Notes: a model not told the origin generated them from the letters alone. A DNA stretch of 64,000 bases from Hyphomicrobiaceae bacterium (GCA_021730785.1 JAKFWF010000013.1:45488-109487); one strand, 5' to 3'; shown: positions 8,943-19,530, counted from the first letter of the stretch. Translations and numbers: made by a program.

Positions 8943-10520
8943 ATGACCACTTCACCCAAAGACCGCGTCTACATCTTCGACACCACCTTGCGCGACGGCG
9001 AACAATGCCCTGGCGCCACCATGACTTTCGAGGAAAAACTCGAAGTCGCCGACCTGCTCGAAAGCATGGGCGTCGACATCATCGAGGCTGGTTTTCCGAT
9101 CGCCTCGGACGGTGATTTCCAAGCGGTCCAGGCCATCGCCAAGCGCATCAAGAACGCCACTGTCACCGGCCTCGCGCGCGCCGGCATGAAGGACATAGAC
9201 CGTGCCGGCGAGGCGGTGAAGGGCGCTGCCCGCCCGCGCATCCACACCTTCCTGTCCACCTCGCCCGTGCACATGAAGTACAAGCTGCAGAAGGAGCCGG
9301 CCGAAGTCTTACAGATGGTGCGGGACTCGGTCACGAGAGCCCGCAACTGGGTCGACAACGTCGAGTGGTCGGCCGAGGACGGCACCCGCACGGAATTCGA
9401 CTTCCTTTGCCAGTGCGTCGATGCCGCGATCAAGGCCGGCGCCACGACGATCAACATCCCCGACACCGTCGGCTACACCACGCCGGACGAATATCGCAGC
9501 CTGTTCCGCAAGGTTCGTGAGCAGGTTGCGAACTCCGACAAGGCGATCTTTTCCGTCCACTGCCACAATGACCTCGGCATGGCGGTCGCGAACTCGCTGG
9601 CCGGCCTCGAAGGGGGCGCGCGGCAGATCGAGTGCACCATCAATGGCATCGGCGAGCGGGCGGGCAACGCCGCGCTCGAAGAGATCGTGATGGCGATCAA
9701 GACCCGCGGCGACGTGTTGCCCTATGACTGCCGGATCGATGCCACCATGCTGAACCGGGCCTCGAAGCTGGTGTCGGCGGCGACCTCGTTCCCGGTGCAG
9801 TACAACAAGGCGATCGTCGGCCGGAACGCATTCGCGCACGAGAGCGGCATCCACCAGGACGGCATGCTCAAGCATACCCAGACCTACGAGATCATGACGC
9901 CGGAAAGCGTCGGCGTGTCGAAGACGTCGCTCGTCATGGGCAAGCACTCAGGTCGCAATGCATTCCGCAACAAGCTGCAGGAGTTGGGCTACGAGCTCGG
10001 CGACAACCAGCTGGAAGATGCGTTCACGCGGTTCAAGACGCTCGCCGACCGCAAGAAGCATATCTACGACGAGGACATCGAGGCCCTGGTCGACGAGGGC
10101 ATCGCCACTGCGACCGACCGCACCAAGGTGATCGCCTTGATCGTCATTGCCGGCACCATGGGCCCCCAGTCGGCGACCTTGACGCTCGACGTCGACGGTA
10201 CGGAAAAGACCGTGCAGGCCACTGGCAACGGCCCCGTCGATGCGACCTTCAACGCGATCCACAAGTTGATCCCGCACACCGCCATGCTTGAACTCTATCA
10301 GGTGCATGCGGTGACGCAGGGCACGGATGCACAGGCGGAAGTGTCGGTGCGTCTACATGAAGAGGGGCGCACCGTGACCGCCAAGGCTGCCGATCCAGAT
10401 ACGCTGGTCGCATCCGCCAAGGCCTATATCGGCGCGCTCAACAAGCTGATGATCAAGCGCCAGCGCGAGGCGACCCCGCAGACCACCGCGCCCGACCGCC
10501 TGCGCCTCGGCGGCGTCTGA
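8943..10520 (+). CDS. leuA: 2-isopropylmalate synthase
   Basis: A 525-residue enzyme committing 2-oxoisovalerate and acetyl-CoA to leucine biosynthesis (EC 2.3.3.13). The TIM-barrel HMGL domain shows FDTTLRDGEQCPGATM (metal and substrate binding), HCHNDLGMA (metal His pair) and NGIGERAGNAALEE. The regulatory LeuA dimer domain that gives leucine feedback inhibition follows (about residues 390-510). Length and order match type 1 bacterial LeuA. The Leu-rich leader upstream and a strong terminator immediately downstream indicate a monocistronic, leucine-regulated unit. Confidence 0.97.
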   Translation: MTTSPKDRVYIFDTTLRDGEQCPGATMTFEEKLEVADLLESMGVDIIEAGFPIASDGDFQAVQAIAKRIKNATVTGLARAGMKDIDRAGEAVKGAARPRIHTFLSTSPVHMKYKLQKEPAEVLQMVRDSVTRARNWVDNVEWSAEDGTRTEFDFLCQCVDAAIKAGATTINIPDTVGYTTPDEYRSLFRKVREQVANSDKAIFSVHCHNDLGMAVANSLAGLEGGARQIECTINGIGERAGNAALEEIVMAIKTRGDVLPYDCRIDATMLNRASKLVSAATSFPVQYNKAIVGRNAFAHESGIHQDGMLKHTQTYEIMTPESVGVSKTSLVMGKHSGRNAFRNKLQELGYELGDNQLEDAFTRFKTLADRKKHIYDEDIEALVDEGIATATDRTKVIALIVIAGTMGPQSATLTLDVDGTEKTVQATGNGPVDATFNAIHKLIPHTAMLELYQVHAVTQGTDAQAEVSVRLHEEGRTVTAKAADPDTLVASAKAYIGALNKLMIKRQREATPQTTAPDRLRLGGV

Positions 10521-10566
10521 GCAGGGGTTGCTGGCGGTTGTTGCTGTACGCCAGTTCGGCAAGAAT

Positions 10567-10598
10567 GCCCGCCGGTTGACCCTCGGCGGGCTTTTTTT
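10567..10598 (+). terminator. Rho-independent terminator of leuA
   Basis: A perfect 8-bp stem GCCCGCCG (10567-10574) / CGGCGGGC (10584-10591) with a 9-nt loop is followed directly by seven T residues. It lies 46 nt after the leuA stop and insulates leuA from mreB. Confidence 0.93.
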
Positions 10599-10722
10599 AT
10601 CGAACTGCCTTGAAATTGGTGCACAACTGCCGGCACCCTCTTTGCTATGATCGATCAGCCGGGGGGCATCGCAGTGCGGCGGCCAGTGGGTCGCAGTTGA
10701 ATTCCGAAGGATAGTTTCGCGT

Positions 10723-11760
10723 ATGCTGTCGGCAGTCACAGGCGTATTTTCCGACGACATCGCCATTGATCTGGGCACGGCCAACACGCTCGTGCACGTG
10801 CTCGGCAGCGGCACGATCATCGACGAGCCGTCGGTGGTCGCGGTGCGCAACCGCAACGGCCAGCGCGAGGTTCTGGCGGTCGGTGCCAAGGCCAAGCTGA
10901 TGGTCGGCCGCACGCCCGAGGCGATCGAGACCATCCGCCCGCTGCGGGATGGGGTCATCGCCGACTTCATCGCGACCGAGGAAATGCTGCGCCAGTTCAT
11001 CAAGCGCGCCAAGTCGATGATGGGGTTCAGGCGGCCGCGCATTCTCATCTGTGTGCCAGCCGGCGCCACCCCGGTCGAGCGCCGCGCGGTCTATGAAACC
11101 GCCGTGTCGGCGGGGGCACGGCGGGTGTATCTGATCGAGGAGCCGGTCGCTGCATCCCTCGGCGCCGGCTTGCCGATCGACGACCCGGCCGGCGCCATGG
11201 TGGTCGATATCGGCGGCGGAACGACCGACATCGCCGTGTTGTCGCTCGGCGGCGTCGTGCAGGCACGCTCGCTGCGGTGCGCGGGCAATGCCATGGACGA
11301 AGCCATCATCCGCTTCGTGCGCCGCAAGCACCAGCTGCTGATCGGCGAGGGCAATGCCGAGCGCATCAAGATCGAAGCGGGCAGTGCCATGGTCGGTGTC
11401 AACGGACGGGCTGCCGAAATCCACATTCGCGGCCGGGATCTGCGCCAGGGCCGTCCCAAGAGCATCATTCTCGGCCCACAGGACATCGCGGAGGCGCTGG
11501 AAGGGCCCATCGAGGAAATCGCCGAATTCACCCAGCGGGCATTGGAGGACCTGCCGCCCGAGGTTTCGACCGACATCTGCGAACGGGGCATCCATCTGAC
11601 CGGGGGCGGGGCGCTGCTCGACCAGTTGGATGCCGAGCTCGAACGGCGGGTCGGCGTGAAGTTTGCAGTGCCGAAGGAACCGATGCGCTGTGTCGTGAAA
11701 GGCACCGCGGAAGTCCTCGCGGACCTGTCGAAGCGTGAGCACTTGCTGATCAAACCCTGA
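10723..11760 (+). CDS. mreB: Rod shape-determining actin homologue MreB
   Basis: A 345-residue cytoplasmic actin-like ATPase that forms membrane-bound filaments directing lateral peptidoglycan synthesis. It shows the phosphate-1 motif AIDLGTANT, the phosphate-2 motif VVDIGGGTTDIAV and the adenosine motif LTGGGALL; the length is typical. It is the first gene of the mreB-mreC-mreD-mrdA-rodA cluster, preceded by the leuA terminator and a 124-nt gap that should hold its promoter. Rod-shaped growth, or at least an elongasome, is implied. Confidence 0.97.
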   Translation: MLSAVTGVFSDDIAIDLGTANTLVHVLGSGTIIDEPSVVAVRNRNGQREVLAVGAKAKLMVGRTPEAIETIRPLRDGVIADFIATEEMLRQFIKRAKSMMGFRRPRILICVPAGATPVERRAVYETAVSAGARRVYLIEEPVAASLGAGLPIDDPAGAMVVDIGGGTTDIAVLSLGGVVQARSLRCAGNAMDEAIIRFVRRKHQLLIGEGNAERIKIEAGSAMVGVNGRAAEIHIRGRDLRQGRPKSIILGPQDIAEALEGPIEEIAEFTQRALEDLPPEVSTDICERGIHLTGGGALLDQLDAELERRVGVKFAVPKEPMRCVVKGTAEVLADLSKREHLLIKP

Positions 11761-11790
11761 CGGCACCGCCTTAACCATACCAGTCGCCCC

Positions 11791-12747
11791 ATGAGGATGC
11801 TCCGAAATGACCCGTTTGCGCGACGCCCACCGGGGCGACGGCTGCGCGTGACTGTGCCTGGCGGCCAGTCGGGGCTCCTCGTCGTGTTGATCCTCGCCTC
11901 TGTCGCCCTGCTGTTTCTGAGCCGGCTCGAACAGGCGACGCTGCTGGCCGTGCGTTGGCAACTGGCCGAACTGTCGGCGCCGGTGCTGAGGATCGCGGAG
12001 GTGCCACTCGAGCACGTGCGCAAGATCGGCCGGCGGGCCGCGGCCCACTTCGAGCTGTTCGATGAACTCGACCGTTTGCGGGCCGAGAACCAGCGATTGC
12101 GCCACTGGCAGGAGCGGGCAGAGGCGGCGGATCAAAGGGCCAGCCAGCTGGCACGTCTGGCCCGCGTCGTCGAGGAGCCGCAGCATGCATTTGCAACGAC
12201 CCGCGTGCTCTCCGATGCAAGCGGGCCGTTCACCCGCACCGTTATGCTGGGGGCCGGGCGCGAGTCCGGGTTGAAATCAGCGCACCCCGTGATCGATGCG
12301 GACGGCCTCGTCGGGCGCATCATCGAAGCCGGTCCGCGGGTGTCACGCGTGCTGCTCGTCACCGACAGCAACAGCCGCATTCCCGTCGAAATCGGCAAAC
12401 TTGGCGTACGCGCCCTGGTGGCCGGTGACAACGGCCCAGCACCGCGGATCATTCACCTGCCGGCAGCTGCCGGCATCGAGGCCGGCGATGCCGTCATTAC
12501 GTCCGGGGTCGGTGGCTTGTTCCCGCGCGGCCTCAGCGTCGGCACGATCATCGACGAGGGCGGTGGCATGGTCCGCGTGAAACCGCACGCGCGCCTTGAG
12601 AACCTCGACTTCGTCACGGCGCTGCTGGTCGATAGCCCAGCGTTTGATCTCAGCGACGACGACAAGCCCAGGCGCCAGCGCGACGCCGTGAGCCGTCGTG
12701 TCGGCAGCGGACGCGCCACCTCTGGACAAGGGCTGACGGTACCATGA
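11791..12747 (+). CDS. mreC: Rod shape-determining protein MreC
   Basis: A 318-residue elongasome scaffold anchored by one N-terminal membrane segment (SGLLVVLILASVALLFL). A coiled-coil follows (about residues 85-125, LFDELDRLRAENQRLRHWQERAEAADQ), then the periplasmic beta-barrel domain with SGPFTRTVMLGAGRESGLKSAHPVIDADGLVGRI. MreC links MreB and MreD to penicillin-binding protein 2. It starts 30 nt after mreB and has a typical length, with a short polar tail. Confidence 0.94.
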   Translation: MRMLRNDPFARRPPGRRLRVTVPGGQSGLLVVLILASVALLFLSRLEQATLLAVRWQLAELSAPVLRIAEVPLEHVRKIGRRAAAHFELFDELDRLRAENQRLRHWQERAEAADQRASQLARLARVVEEPQHAFATTRVLSDASGPFTRTVMLGAGRESGLKSAHPVIDADGLVGRIIEAGPRVSRVLLVTDSNSRIPVEIGKLGVRALVAGDNGPAPRIIHLPAAAGIEAGDAVITSGVGGLFPRGLSVGTIIDEGGGMVRVKPHARLENLDFVTALLVDSPAFDLSDDDKPRRQRDAVSRRVGSGRATSGQGLTVP

Positions 12748-12790
12748 CAGCACGCGACCGTGTGATCAGTAGAGCGCGGAGGGTGCCTTA

Positions 12791-13309
12791 ATGCCCACCC
12801 GCTCGTTCAGGGACCAGATGCCCGGTGTGAGCCTGGCGCTGGCGATGTTGCTCGCAGCCTTGCCCTGGGGCCTGCCGGCCGATGCGCGCTTCCTGCTGCC
12901 GCTGCTGCCCTATATCGTGATCCACTTCTGGGTGGTGCGCCGGCCGGCGCTCATGCCGGAGTGGCTGATCTTCCTCGCTGGCCTTGGCACCGACGTGATG
13001 ACCCATGGCCCACTCGGCTACTGGTCGCTCATCTATCTGCTGGGTTTTGCACTCTGCACCGGCTCGCGCGGACTGACGCGATGGGGCGCGCTCGGCCGCT
13101 GGCTGCAGTTCTGCGTGACGATCGTCGGGCTCGCCTTCGTGCAGTGGCTGGTGGCCTCGCTTTATGTCCTGAGCGTCGCCGACTGGAAGCCGCTGGTACG
13201 CAGCGCAACCGGGTTATGCCTGCTCTACCCCCTTGTCGGCATGATGTTCCGCCCGGTTCTGCGGCTGTGGCGCCCAGCAGCCAATCCCAGCCTCCAGCGG
13301 GGAGGCTGA
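12791..13309 (+). CDS. mreD: Rod shape-determining membrane protein MreD
   Basis: A 172-residue integral membrane protein with about five hydrophobic segments, carrying the family-like GLGTDVMTHGPLGYWSLIYLLGFAL. It partners MreC in the elongasome. Alphaproteobacterial MreD sequences diverge widely, so position in the cluster is the main support along with the membrane pattern. It lies 43 nt after mreC and 4 nt before the pbp2 gene. Confidence 0.88.
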   Translation: MPTRSFRDQMPGVSLALAMLLAALPWGLPADARFLLPLLPYIVIHFWVVRRPALMPEWLIFLAGLGTDVMTHGPLGYWSLIYLLGFALCTGSRGLTRWGALGRWLQFCVTIVGLAFVQWLVASLYVLSVADWKPLVRSATGLCLLYPLVGMMFRPVLRLWRPAANPSLQRGG

Positions 13310-13313
13310 ATCC

Positions 13314-15194
13314 ATGTTCGGCATCACCCGCGACGACGACGCGCAGCGCCGCGGCTTTTCCAGGCGAGCCCTGGTGCTCGGCGCAGTTCAGCTCGCAGCG
13401 TTCGGCGCAACCGCGGCCAAGCTCTATCATGTGCAGGTGGTGGAGGGTTGGCGTTATGCGCCGCTGGCGGATGAAAACCGCACCAGCGTACAGCTTCTGG
13501 CGCCCGAGCGGGGCCGCATCTTCGATCGTTACGGGGCATTGCTCGCCGCCAATCGCGAAGGCTTCCGCGCGACAATCGTGCCGTCGCTTGCGGGCGACAT
13601 TCAATTGGTACTGGAGCGGCTGGCCCGCGTCATAGCAATCACCGAAGACGAGCGGGAACGGCTGATCGTGCGCGCGCGCCGGCAGCAGCCCAATATCCCG
13701 TTGCTGGTCACCCACGAGTTGACCTTCGAGCAGGTCGCGCGCCTCGGGCTGCTGGCGCCGCAGCTGCCGGGCGTGGTCGTCGAACCGGCGGCGACCCGCG
13801 ACTATGTCGCGGGCGAGGCACTCAGCCATGTGGTCGGCCACGTCGGCAACGTCGAGCGCGTCGCCATCGACGATGATCCTCTACTGCGGCTGCCAGGGTT
13901 AAAGGTCGGGCGCACCGGCATCGAGCGCGGGCTCGACGAGCGCCTGCGCGGCCGGGCCGGCATGATCAAGCACGAGATCGATGCGCGCGGCCGCATCGTG
14001 CGCACACTGTCGCGCACCGAGGCCCAGCGCGGCGACGACATCGCCCTCACCATCGACAGCGGCCTGCAGCAGGCGGTCACCCGGCGGCTTGCCCGCGAGC
14101 GGCTGGCGGCCAGCGTTGCGATCGATATCGAGAGCGGTGATGTCGTGCACATGGTCTCGGTGCCGACGCACGATGCAGGCGACCTCGTCCGACGCGTGAG
14201 CCCACGCGCCTGGGCGCAGTTCCAGGCCCGCACACAGACGCAAGGCGGCGATCCCTTGGTCAATCGGGCGATCCGCGGGCTCTATCCGCCAGGCTCGACG
14301 TTCAAGATGGTGACGGCGCTGGCGGCACTCGAGGCGGGCGTCATGGACCTCAAGACCCGCATCACCTGCGAAGGATCGACGGAACTTGCCGGCCAGGTTT
14401 TCCGCTGCTGGAACCGCACCGGGCACAAGGCTTGCGATTTTCATCGCGCGCTGCGCGAAAGCTGCGACTGCTATTTCTACGAGATGGCGCGCCTCACCGG
14501 CATCGAGGCAATTGCCGCCATGGCCCGCCGCCTGGGCTTCGGGCAGACCTTCGAGACGGGGCTCGCACTGCAGAAGGCGGGGGTCGTTCCTGACCCTGCC
14601 TGGAAACGCGGGCGCTTCAACCGGGGCTGGCTCGGCGGCGAAACCCTGCTCGCCGGCATCGGCCAGGGTTACGTGCTGGCAACGCCATTGCAGATGGCGG
14701 TGATGACGGCCCGGCTCGCGAGCGGGCGCGCGGTGGTGCCACAGTTCGTCAGGCCAGGACGCGGACAGGTGCGAGCGCCGTTTGCGGACCTGGGCGTGCG
14801 GCCCGAGCTGATCCGTGCGGTGCGCCGCGCCATGTCGGCAGTTGTCAACGAGGACGGCGGCACCGGCGGCACTGCGAGGCTGGACGCCGGGCTGCCGCTG
14901 GTCGCCGGTAAGACCGGAACCTCGCAGGTCACGCGCCTGTCCGCCGAACGCAGCGGCGTGCCGCTGCGCTTCGAACAGCGCGACCACGCACTGTTTGTTG
15001 CCTTCGTGCCGGCCGAACAGCCGCGTTATGCGGTGTCGGTTGTCGTCGAGCATGGCGGCGGGGGCGGAGCGACCGCCGGCCCGGTCATGCGCGACATTAT
15101 TGCCGAGGTCCTTGCGCGCGATCCAGCTGCCCAGCCCTCCTACCCCGACCGTGCCGTGGGCCTGTCCGACGCCACCGGCGCCGGCCGGGGGTGA
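13314..15194 (+). CDS. mrdA: Penicillin-binding protein 2 (elongasome transpeptidase)
   Basis: A 626-residue class B PBP that cross-links peptidoglycan during cell elongation. One membrane anchor near residues 20-40 is followed by the dimerisation domain (PERGRIFDRYGALLAANREG). The transpeptidase domain carries PPGSTFKM (catalytic Ser in STFK), SCD in RESCDCYFYEMA at the SxN position, and KTGTSQV (KTG box). A Gly-rich stretch (EHGGGGGATAGPVMRDI) lies near the C terminus. GGGGAGG upstream supports the start. It pairs with the downstream SEDS polymerase RodA. Confidence 0.95.
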   Translation: MFGITRDDDAQRRGFSRRALVLGAVQLAAFGATAAKLYHVQVVEGWRYAPLADENRTSVQLLAPERGRIFDRYGALLAANREGFRATIVPSLAGDIQLVLERLARVIAITEDERERLIVRARRQQPNIPLLVTHELTFEQVARLGLLAPQLPGVVVEPAATRDYVAGEALSHVVGHVGNVERVAIDDDPLLRLPGLKVGRTGIERGLDERLRGRAGMIKHEIDARGRIVRTLSRTEAQRGDDIALTIDSGLQQAVTRRLARERLAASVAIDIESGDVVHMVSVPTHDAGDLVRRVSPRAWAQFQARTQTQGGDPLVNRAIRGLYPPGSTFKMVTALAALEAGVMDLKTRITCEGSTELAGQVFRCWNRTGHKACDFHRALRESCDCYFYEMARLTGIEAIAAMARRLGFGQTFETGLALQKAGVVPDPAWKRGRFNRGWLGGETLLAGIGQGYVLATPLQMAVMTARLASGRAVVPQFVRPGRGQVRAPFADLGVRPELIRAVRRAMSAVVNEDGGTGGTARLDAGLPLVAGKTGTSQVTRLSAERSGVPLRFEQRDHALFVAFVPAEQPRYAVSVVVEHGGGGGATAGPVMRDIIAEVLARDPAAQPSYPDRAVGLSDATGAGRG

Positions 15195-15201
15195 GGCAGG
15201 C

Positions 15202-16335
15202 ATGGCACGGCCCCAGTCGACGGCAACGCAGCGCACCATCGGCGAAAAGCTGCTCGGCGTGCAGTGGCCGCTGCTCGGTCTCCTGTGCTTGCTGGCCACC
15301 GTCGGGATCACGGCACAGGTCGCGGCCGGCGGCGGAAGTTTCAGCCCCTGGGCCGACAAGCACGCCCTGCGCTTCGTCCTGACGCTGGCCCTGGTGCTGG
15401 CCATCGCCTGCACGCCGCTGCAGTGGTGGATCGACATTGCCTATCCAGTCTATGCAATCGCCCTGTTGCTGCTGATGCTGGTGCCGTATTTCGGCATCGA
15501 GGCGCTGGGCGCGCGGCGCTGGCTCGGCATCGGCGGCGTAACATTCCAGCCGGCGGAACTCATGAAGGTCGCGCTGGTGCTGATGCTGGCGCGCTACTAC
15601 CAGGCCCTGCGGCCGGACCGCGTCTCCAGTCCGCTGTACGTTCTCGTGCCGTTGGTTCTGATCGCCTTGCCGGTCGCCTTGACCTTGAAGCAGCCGGATC
15701 TAGGCACCGCGGTGCTGTTCGGGCTGGTTGGCGTCACATTGATGTACCTGGCCGGCGTCACCGTGTTCTACTTCATCGGCGGTGCGCTCGCGGCGGTCTG
15801 GGCCGCACCCCTGGTGTGGAGCCGCTTGCACGACTACCAGCGGCGGCGTGTCGAGATCTTTCTCGATCCAGACAAGGACCCGCTCGGCGCCGGCTATCAC
15901 ATCGCCCAGTCGAAGATTGCGCTGGGCTCGGGCGGGCTGTCCGGCCGGGGCTTCATGCAGGGCACGCAGAGCCAACTCGACTTCATCCCGGAGAAGCACA
16001 CCGATTTCATTTTCGCAACCCTGGCCGAGCAGTGGGGTTTTGCCGGGGCAATGACGCTGGTTGCGCTCTACGTGCTGGTGCTGGCGCTGATGATCACGAT
16101 GGCCCTGCGCTGCCGCAGTCAGTTCGCCCGCCTCGCCATCGGCGGCGCCGGACTGATCGTGTTCCTCTATGCTTTCATCAACATCGCCATGGTGACGGGC
16201 ATCGTGCCCGTGGTCGGGGTGCCGCTGCCGCTCATTTCCTACGGTGGCACGTCGATGACGACGATCATGGTCGCGGTCGGCATCGCCATGTGCGCCCATG
16301 TCAACCGCACGACGCCCGTGCACCGCGGCGGGTGA
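15202..16335 (+). CDS. rodA: Peptidoglycan glycosyltransferase RodA (SEDS family)
   Basis: A 377-residue polytopic membrane enzyme that polymerises lipid II with PBP2. It shows about ten hydrophobic segments, the [25 protein letters not shown] motif, the KQPDLGTA segment, [46 protein letters not shown], and the C-terminal [15 protein letters not shown] motif. All are diagnostic of RodA rather than FtsW in this context. It starts 8 nt after the PBP2 stop. Confidence 0.96.
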   Translation: MARPQSTATQRTIGEKLLGVQWPLLGLLCLLATVGITAQVAAGGGSFSPWADKHALRFVLTLALVLAIACTPLQWWIDIAYPVYAIALLLLMLVPYFGIEALGARRWLGIGGVTFQPAELMKVALVLMLARYYQALRPDRVSSPLYVLVPLVLIALPVALTLKQPDLGTAVLFGLVGVTLMYLAGVTVFYFIGGALAAVWAAPLVWSRLHDYQRRRVEIFLDPDKDPLGAGYHIAQSKIALGSGGLSGRGFMQGTQSQLDFIPEKHTDFIFATLAEQWGFAGAMTLVALYVLVLALMITMALRCRSQFARLAIGGAGLIVFLYAFINIAMVTGIVPVVGVPLPLISYGGTSMTTIMVAVGIAMCAHVNRTTPVHRGG

Positions 16336-16454
16336 GACAAGGGAGGTGCCGGCAGAGCTGCCCCGCCGTGCCGTCATCCGGCCCTTACCCAGCGACCGGG
16401 CCCATGCTACACGCGCCCAACCGCACGCCAACGCAAAAAGCCAGCAGTTCACCC

Positions 16455-17891
16455 ATGAGCACCACCAGCAAACCGGCAAAGCCCGTGATCACGCGCTTTG
16501 CCCCCTCGCCAACCGGTTTCCTGCATATCGGCGGGGCGCGCACGGCGCTGTTCAACTGGCTCTATGCGCAACACACTGGCGGCAAGTTCCTGCTGCGGAT
16601 CGAGGATACCGATCGCGCCCGCCACACGCCGGACGCGGTTGATGCCATCCTTGATGGCTTGAAGTGGCTCGGGCTGCAGTGGGATGGCGAGCCGATCTCG
16701 CAGTTCAGCCGGGCCGCCCGCCACGCCGAGGTGGCACATGCGCTGCTGGCCGCCGGCCAGGCCTACCGCTGCTATGTGCCAGCCGAGGAACTCGCCGCAG
16801 AACGCGCCAAGGCGGAAGCCGAGAAACGCTTTTTCACGGTCGCGAGCCCCTGGCGCGACCGCGATCCGGCAACCGCGCCAGCCGGCGTCGCTCCCGTCAT
16901 CCGTTTCAAGGCGCCGCGCGACGGCGAGACCGTGGTCGAGGACGTCGTGCAGGGTCGCGTGGTGTTCCAAAACAAGGACTTCGACGATCTCGTCATCCTG
17001 CGTTCGGACGGAACGCCGATCTACAACCTGGCGGTCGTCGTCGATGACCACGACATGGGCGTGACGCACATCATCCGCGGCGTCGACCACCTGACCAATG
17101 CCGCCCGCCAGACCCAGATCTATCGCGCCATGGGCTGGGATGTCCCGGTGTTCGGCCATGTGCCGCTGATCCACGGTCCGGACGGGCAGAAGCTGTCGAA
17201 GCGGCATGGGGCGCTCGGCATTGAAGCTTATCGCGCCATGGGCTATCTGCCGGCGGCCCTCAACAACTACCTCGTGCGGCTGGGCTGGAGCCACGGCGAC
17301 GACGAAATCTTCCCGCTGGCAAAGATGATCGAGTGGTTCGATCTGAATTCCCTCGGCAAGTCCGCGTCGCGCATGGATTTCCTCAAACTCGCCGACACCA
17401 ACGCCCACTACATCCGCGAGGCAACGGACGCCACCTTGCTGGCCAACATCGAGCGCGTGCTGCCCGAACTCGGCATTTCAGGTGTGCCCGCGAACCTGAC
17501 TGCTACCCAGCGGGCACAGTTTTTGGCGCTGATCCCCGATCTGAAGCCGCGGGCGAAGACGCTGCGCGAGGTCGTCACGGGGGCAGCGGCGCTGTTCCTT
17601 GAGCGGCCGCTGCAACTCGACGTGAAGGCGCTCGCGTTGATCGATGCGGAGGCAAGAGTGCACATCAAGGCGCTCAGCGGGCGGTTCCGCGCGCTTGGCG
17701 CGTGGAGCGCGAAGGCGCTCGAGGACGATGTGCGCAGCTATGCCGAAGCGGGTGGCCATAAGCTCGGCAAAATCGCCCAGCCGCTGCGGGCAGCCATCAC
17801 GGCTGCGTCGGTGTCGCCGCCGGTGTTCAGCCTGATGGCGATTCTCGGCCGCGAGGAAACACTGGCGCGGCTCGAGGAACAGGCTGGGTGA
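16455..17891 (+). CDS. gltX: Glutamate--tRNA ligase
   Basis: A class Ic aminoacyl-tRNA synthetase of about 478 residues charging tRNA-Glu. [23 protein letters not shown] carries the HIGH-type signature and QKLSKRHG the KMSKS-type signature, followed by the alpha-helical anticodon-binding region. Many alphaproteobacteria keep two GltX copies, one serving the tRNA-Gln transamidation route; which one this is cannot be told here. The start at 16455 gives the usual short N terminus; an in-frame ATG at 16404 would add 17 residues. It lies 119 nt after rodA with no visible terminator between. Confidence 0.95.
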   Translation: MSTTSKPAKPVITRFAPSPTGFLHIGGARTALFNWLYAQHTGGKFLLRIEDTDRARHTPDAVDAILDGLKWLGLQWDGEPISQFSRAARHAEVAHALLAAGQAYRCYVPAEELAAERAKAEAEKRFFTVASPWRDRDPATAPAGVAPVIRFKAPRDGETVVEDVVQGRVVFQNKDFDDLVILRSDGTPIYNLAVVVDDHDMGVTHIIRGVDHLTNAARQTQIYRAMGWDVPVFGHVPLIHGPDGQKLSKRHGALGIEAYRAMGYLPAALNNYLVRLGWSHGDDEIFPLAKMIEWFDLNSLGKSASRMDFLKLADTNAHYIREATDATLLANIERVLPELGISGVPANLTATQRAQFLALIPDLKPRAKTLREVVTGAAALFLERPLQLDVKALALIDAEARVHIKALSGRFRALGAWSAKALEDDVRSYAEAGGHKLGKIAQPLRAAITAASVSPPVFSLMAILGREETLARLEEQAG

Positions 17892-17902
17892 GCGCCGCTG
17901 TT

Positions 17903-18823
17903 TCACTTCGCCTTGAGAAATTCCGCCACGCGATCGGCGAGTTCATCGCCGAACAGGTCGCGGAAGAAGTGGTCGGCGCCGTCGATCGTGACTGTCTCGA
18001 CCCGCGAGCTTAGAAACCGGCCGGCGCGGGAGGCGGCCAGTGCCGCCGGCAATTCCGGCGTCACCATATCGTCGCCGGCCACCACCACCAGCGTCGGCAC
18101 CGTGACCTGGCCGAGCAGGACCAGGACATCGACCTGCGGATCGGGCGCGTAGTAGTCGTGAAAGGCTGCCGCCGTGACTTTGGCCGGGCGGCAATGCAGG
18201 AAGCCTGGCACGTCAACCAGGGTATCGCCCTCGCCGTCCTCGACCTTTTTGCGTGCCATGGCCATGAGGGGAGCGAGCGGCTGGCCGAAGGCCTGGGCGT
18301 AGCGTCGCGCGATCTCGGCTTCGCTCTGGTACAAGGGGGCTGCCAAGATCAAACTACGCACGCCGGCGTCGGCACGCTCGACGATGGCAAGGGCTGCCTG
18401 CGCCGCGCCACGCGAATGGCCAAGAAGGGTGATGTTGGTTGCGCCCTTTTTCTGCAGCCACTCGACCCAGGCGATGATCTCGTCGCCACCGTCCGCGTGG
18501 CGGTGGTCATGCTCGAGCTTGCAGTCGAACATGTCGGTGCGCTTCGGCAGGCCGAGACTGAGCGTGATGGCGAGCGAATTGATGCCACGCGATTTCAGGT
18601 TGCGCTGCAGGGTCGCGATCACCTCGATGCCGTGATGGGCAGCCGATCCGTGCACGATCAGCACGGCGCCGTCCTTGGCGAGGGAGCTGCCGCCGGCGAT
18701 CTCGAGATTGCCGATCACATCGAGCCCGAGATACTCCTGGATCACTGTCTCGGCGCGCGGCGCCCCCGTCAGTGTCGCGAACGCCAGGATCGCACCCAAG
18801 GTCAGTCGCAGCCAGCGTCTCAT
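17903..18823 (-). CDS. Secreted alpha/beta hydrolase
   Basis: A 306-residue alpha/beta-hydrolase-fold protein with an N-terminal signal peptide (LRLTLGAILAFATLTGAPRAE). The nucleophile elbow is GHSRG (Ser), the acid probably lies in AGDDMVTPE, and the base in DGADHFF; HGSAAHHG may form the oxyanion region. The periplasmic substrate is unknown. Its ATG overlaps the pcs stop (ATGA), so it is translationally coupled to phosphatidylcholine synthase, which suggests a lipid or envelope role by inference only. Confidence 0.8.
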   Translation of the reverse strand: MRRWLRLTLGAILAFATLTGAPRAETVIQEYLGLDVIGNLEIAGGSSLAKDGAVLIVHGSAAHHGIEVIATLQRNLKSRGINSLAITLSLGLPKRTDMFDCKLEHDHRHADGGDEIIAWVEWLQKKGATNITLLGHSRGAAQAALAIVERADAGVRSLILAAPLYQSEAEIARRYAQAFGQPLAPLMAMARKKVEDGEGDTLVDVPGFLHCRPAKVTAAAFHDYYAPDPQVDVLVLLGQVTVPTLVVVAGDDMVTPELPAALAASRAGRFLSSRVETVTIDGADHFFRDLFGDELADRVAEFLKAK

Positions 18824-19530
18824 GTCGCCTCCGGAGCCCGTTGCCACATTACTGACAATCCGATACCCCACGCCAGTGTAACGGCAAACACAGCGTTGGC
18901 CAGTACGGGCGATGGAAAGCCCTGCGTGATCGTCCAAAACGCCGCGGCGAGCCACAGTGCCGTCAGGGCCAACGTCACCAGCCACCAGGCCTTGACTCGC
19001 ATGGGATGGACCCAGCGCCAGCGCACGAAAGTTAGCAAAACACACGTGACGACCACGACGGTGGTCAGCGGCTGCGACAGATCGAACGCGAAGATGTGGA
19101 ACGCCACGATGTTCCAGATCGCCGGAAAACCGACGAAGCAATGGTCGTCGGACTTGTTGTCGAGATCGCAGAAATGATAGTGCGATGACAGCAGGATCAA
19201 GGCGGCCAACAGATGCCCACCCGGTCCCGTCAGGTAGCCGCGCTGCAGCAGCGCCAGGGTCGGCACGAACACGTAGGTCAGATAGTCGACGACGAGGTCG
19301 AGGCGCTCGCCGCTCAACCGGGGCAGGTGGTGCTCCACGTTCACCATTCGCGCGAACGTACCATCGATGCCGTCGATCAGGAATGCGAGGCCGAGCCAGG
19401 CAAACACCGCTTCCCAGCGCTGCTCGAACACCGCCAGGGTCGCATAAAGGGCGCAGATCGCGCCTGACGCGGTCAGGGTATGGACGGCTGCCGCGGCGAA
19501 GCGGGTCCACAACATGTTTTTCAGGGGCAT
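18820..19530 (-). CDS. pcs: Phosphatidylcholine synthase
   Basis: A 236-residue membrane CDP-alcohol phosphotransferase condensing choline with CDP-diacylglycerol to make phosphatidylcholine, a pathway common in host-associated and soil alphaproteobacteria. The family motif reads DGIDGTFARMVNVEHHLPRLSGERLDLVVDYLTY, within about seven or eight membrane segments. I chose the ATG at 19530 because GGAG sits just before it; an ATG at 19545 is five codons upstream. The gene is first in a two-gene unit with the alpha/beta hydrolase. Confidence 0.92.
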   Translation of the reverse strand: MPLKNMLWTRFAAAAVHTLTASGAICALYATLAVFEQRWEAVFAWLGLAFLIDGIDGTFARMVNVEHHLPRLSGERLDLVVDYLTYVFVPTLALLQRGYLTGPGGHLLAALILLSSHYHFCDLDNKSDDHCFVGFPAIWNIVAFHIFAFDLSQPLTTVVVVTCVLLTFVRWRWVHPMRVKAWWLVTLALTALWLAAAFWTITQGFPSPVLANAVFAVTLAWGIGLSVMWQRAPEAT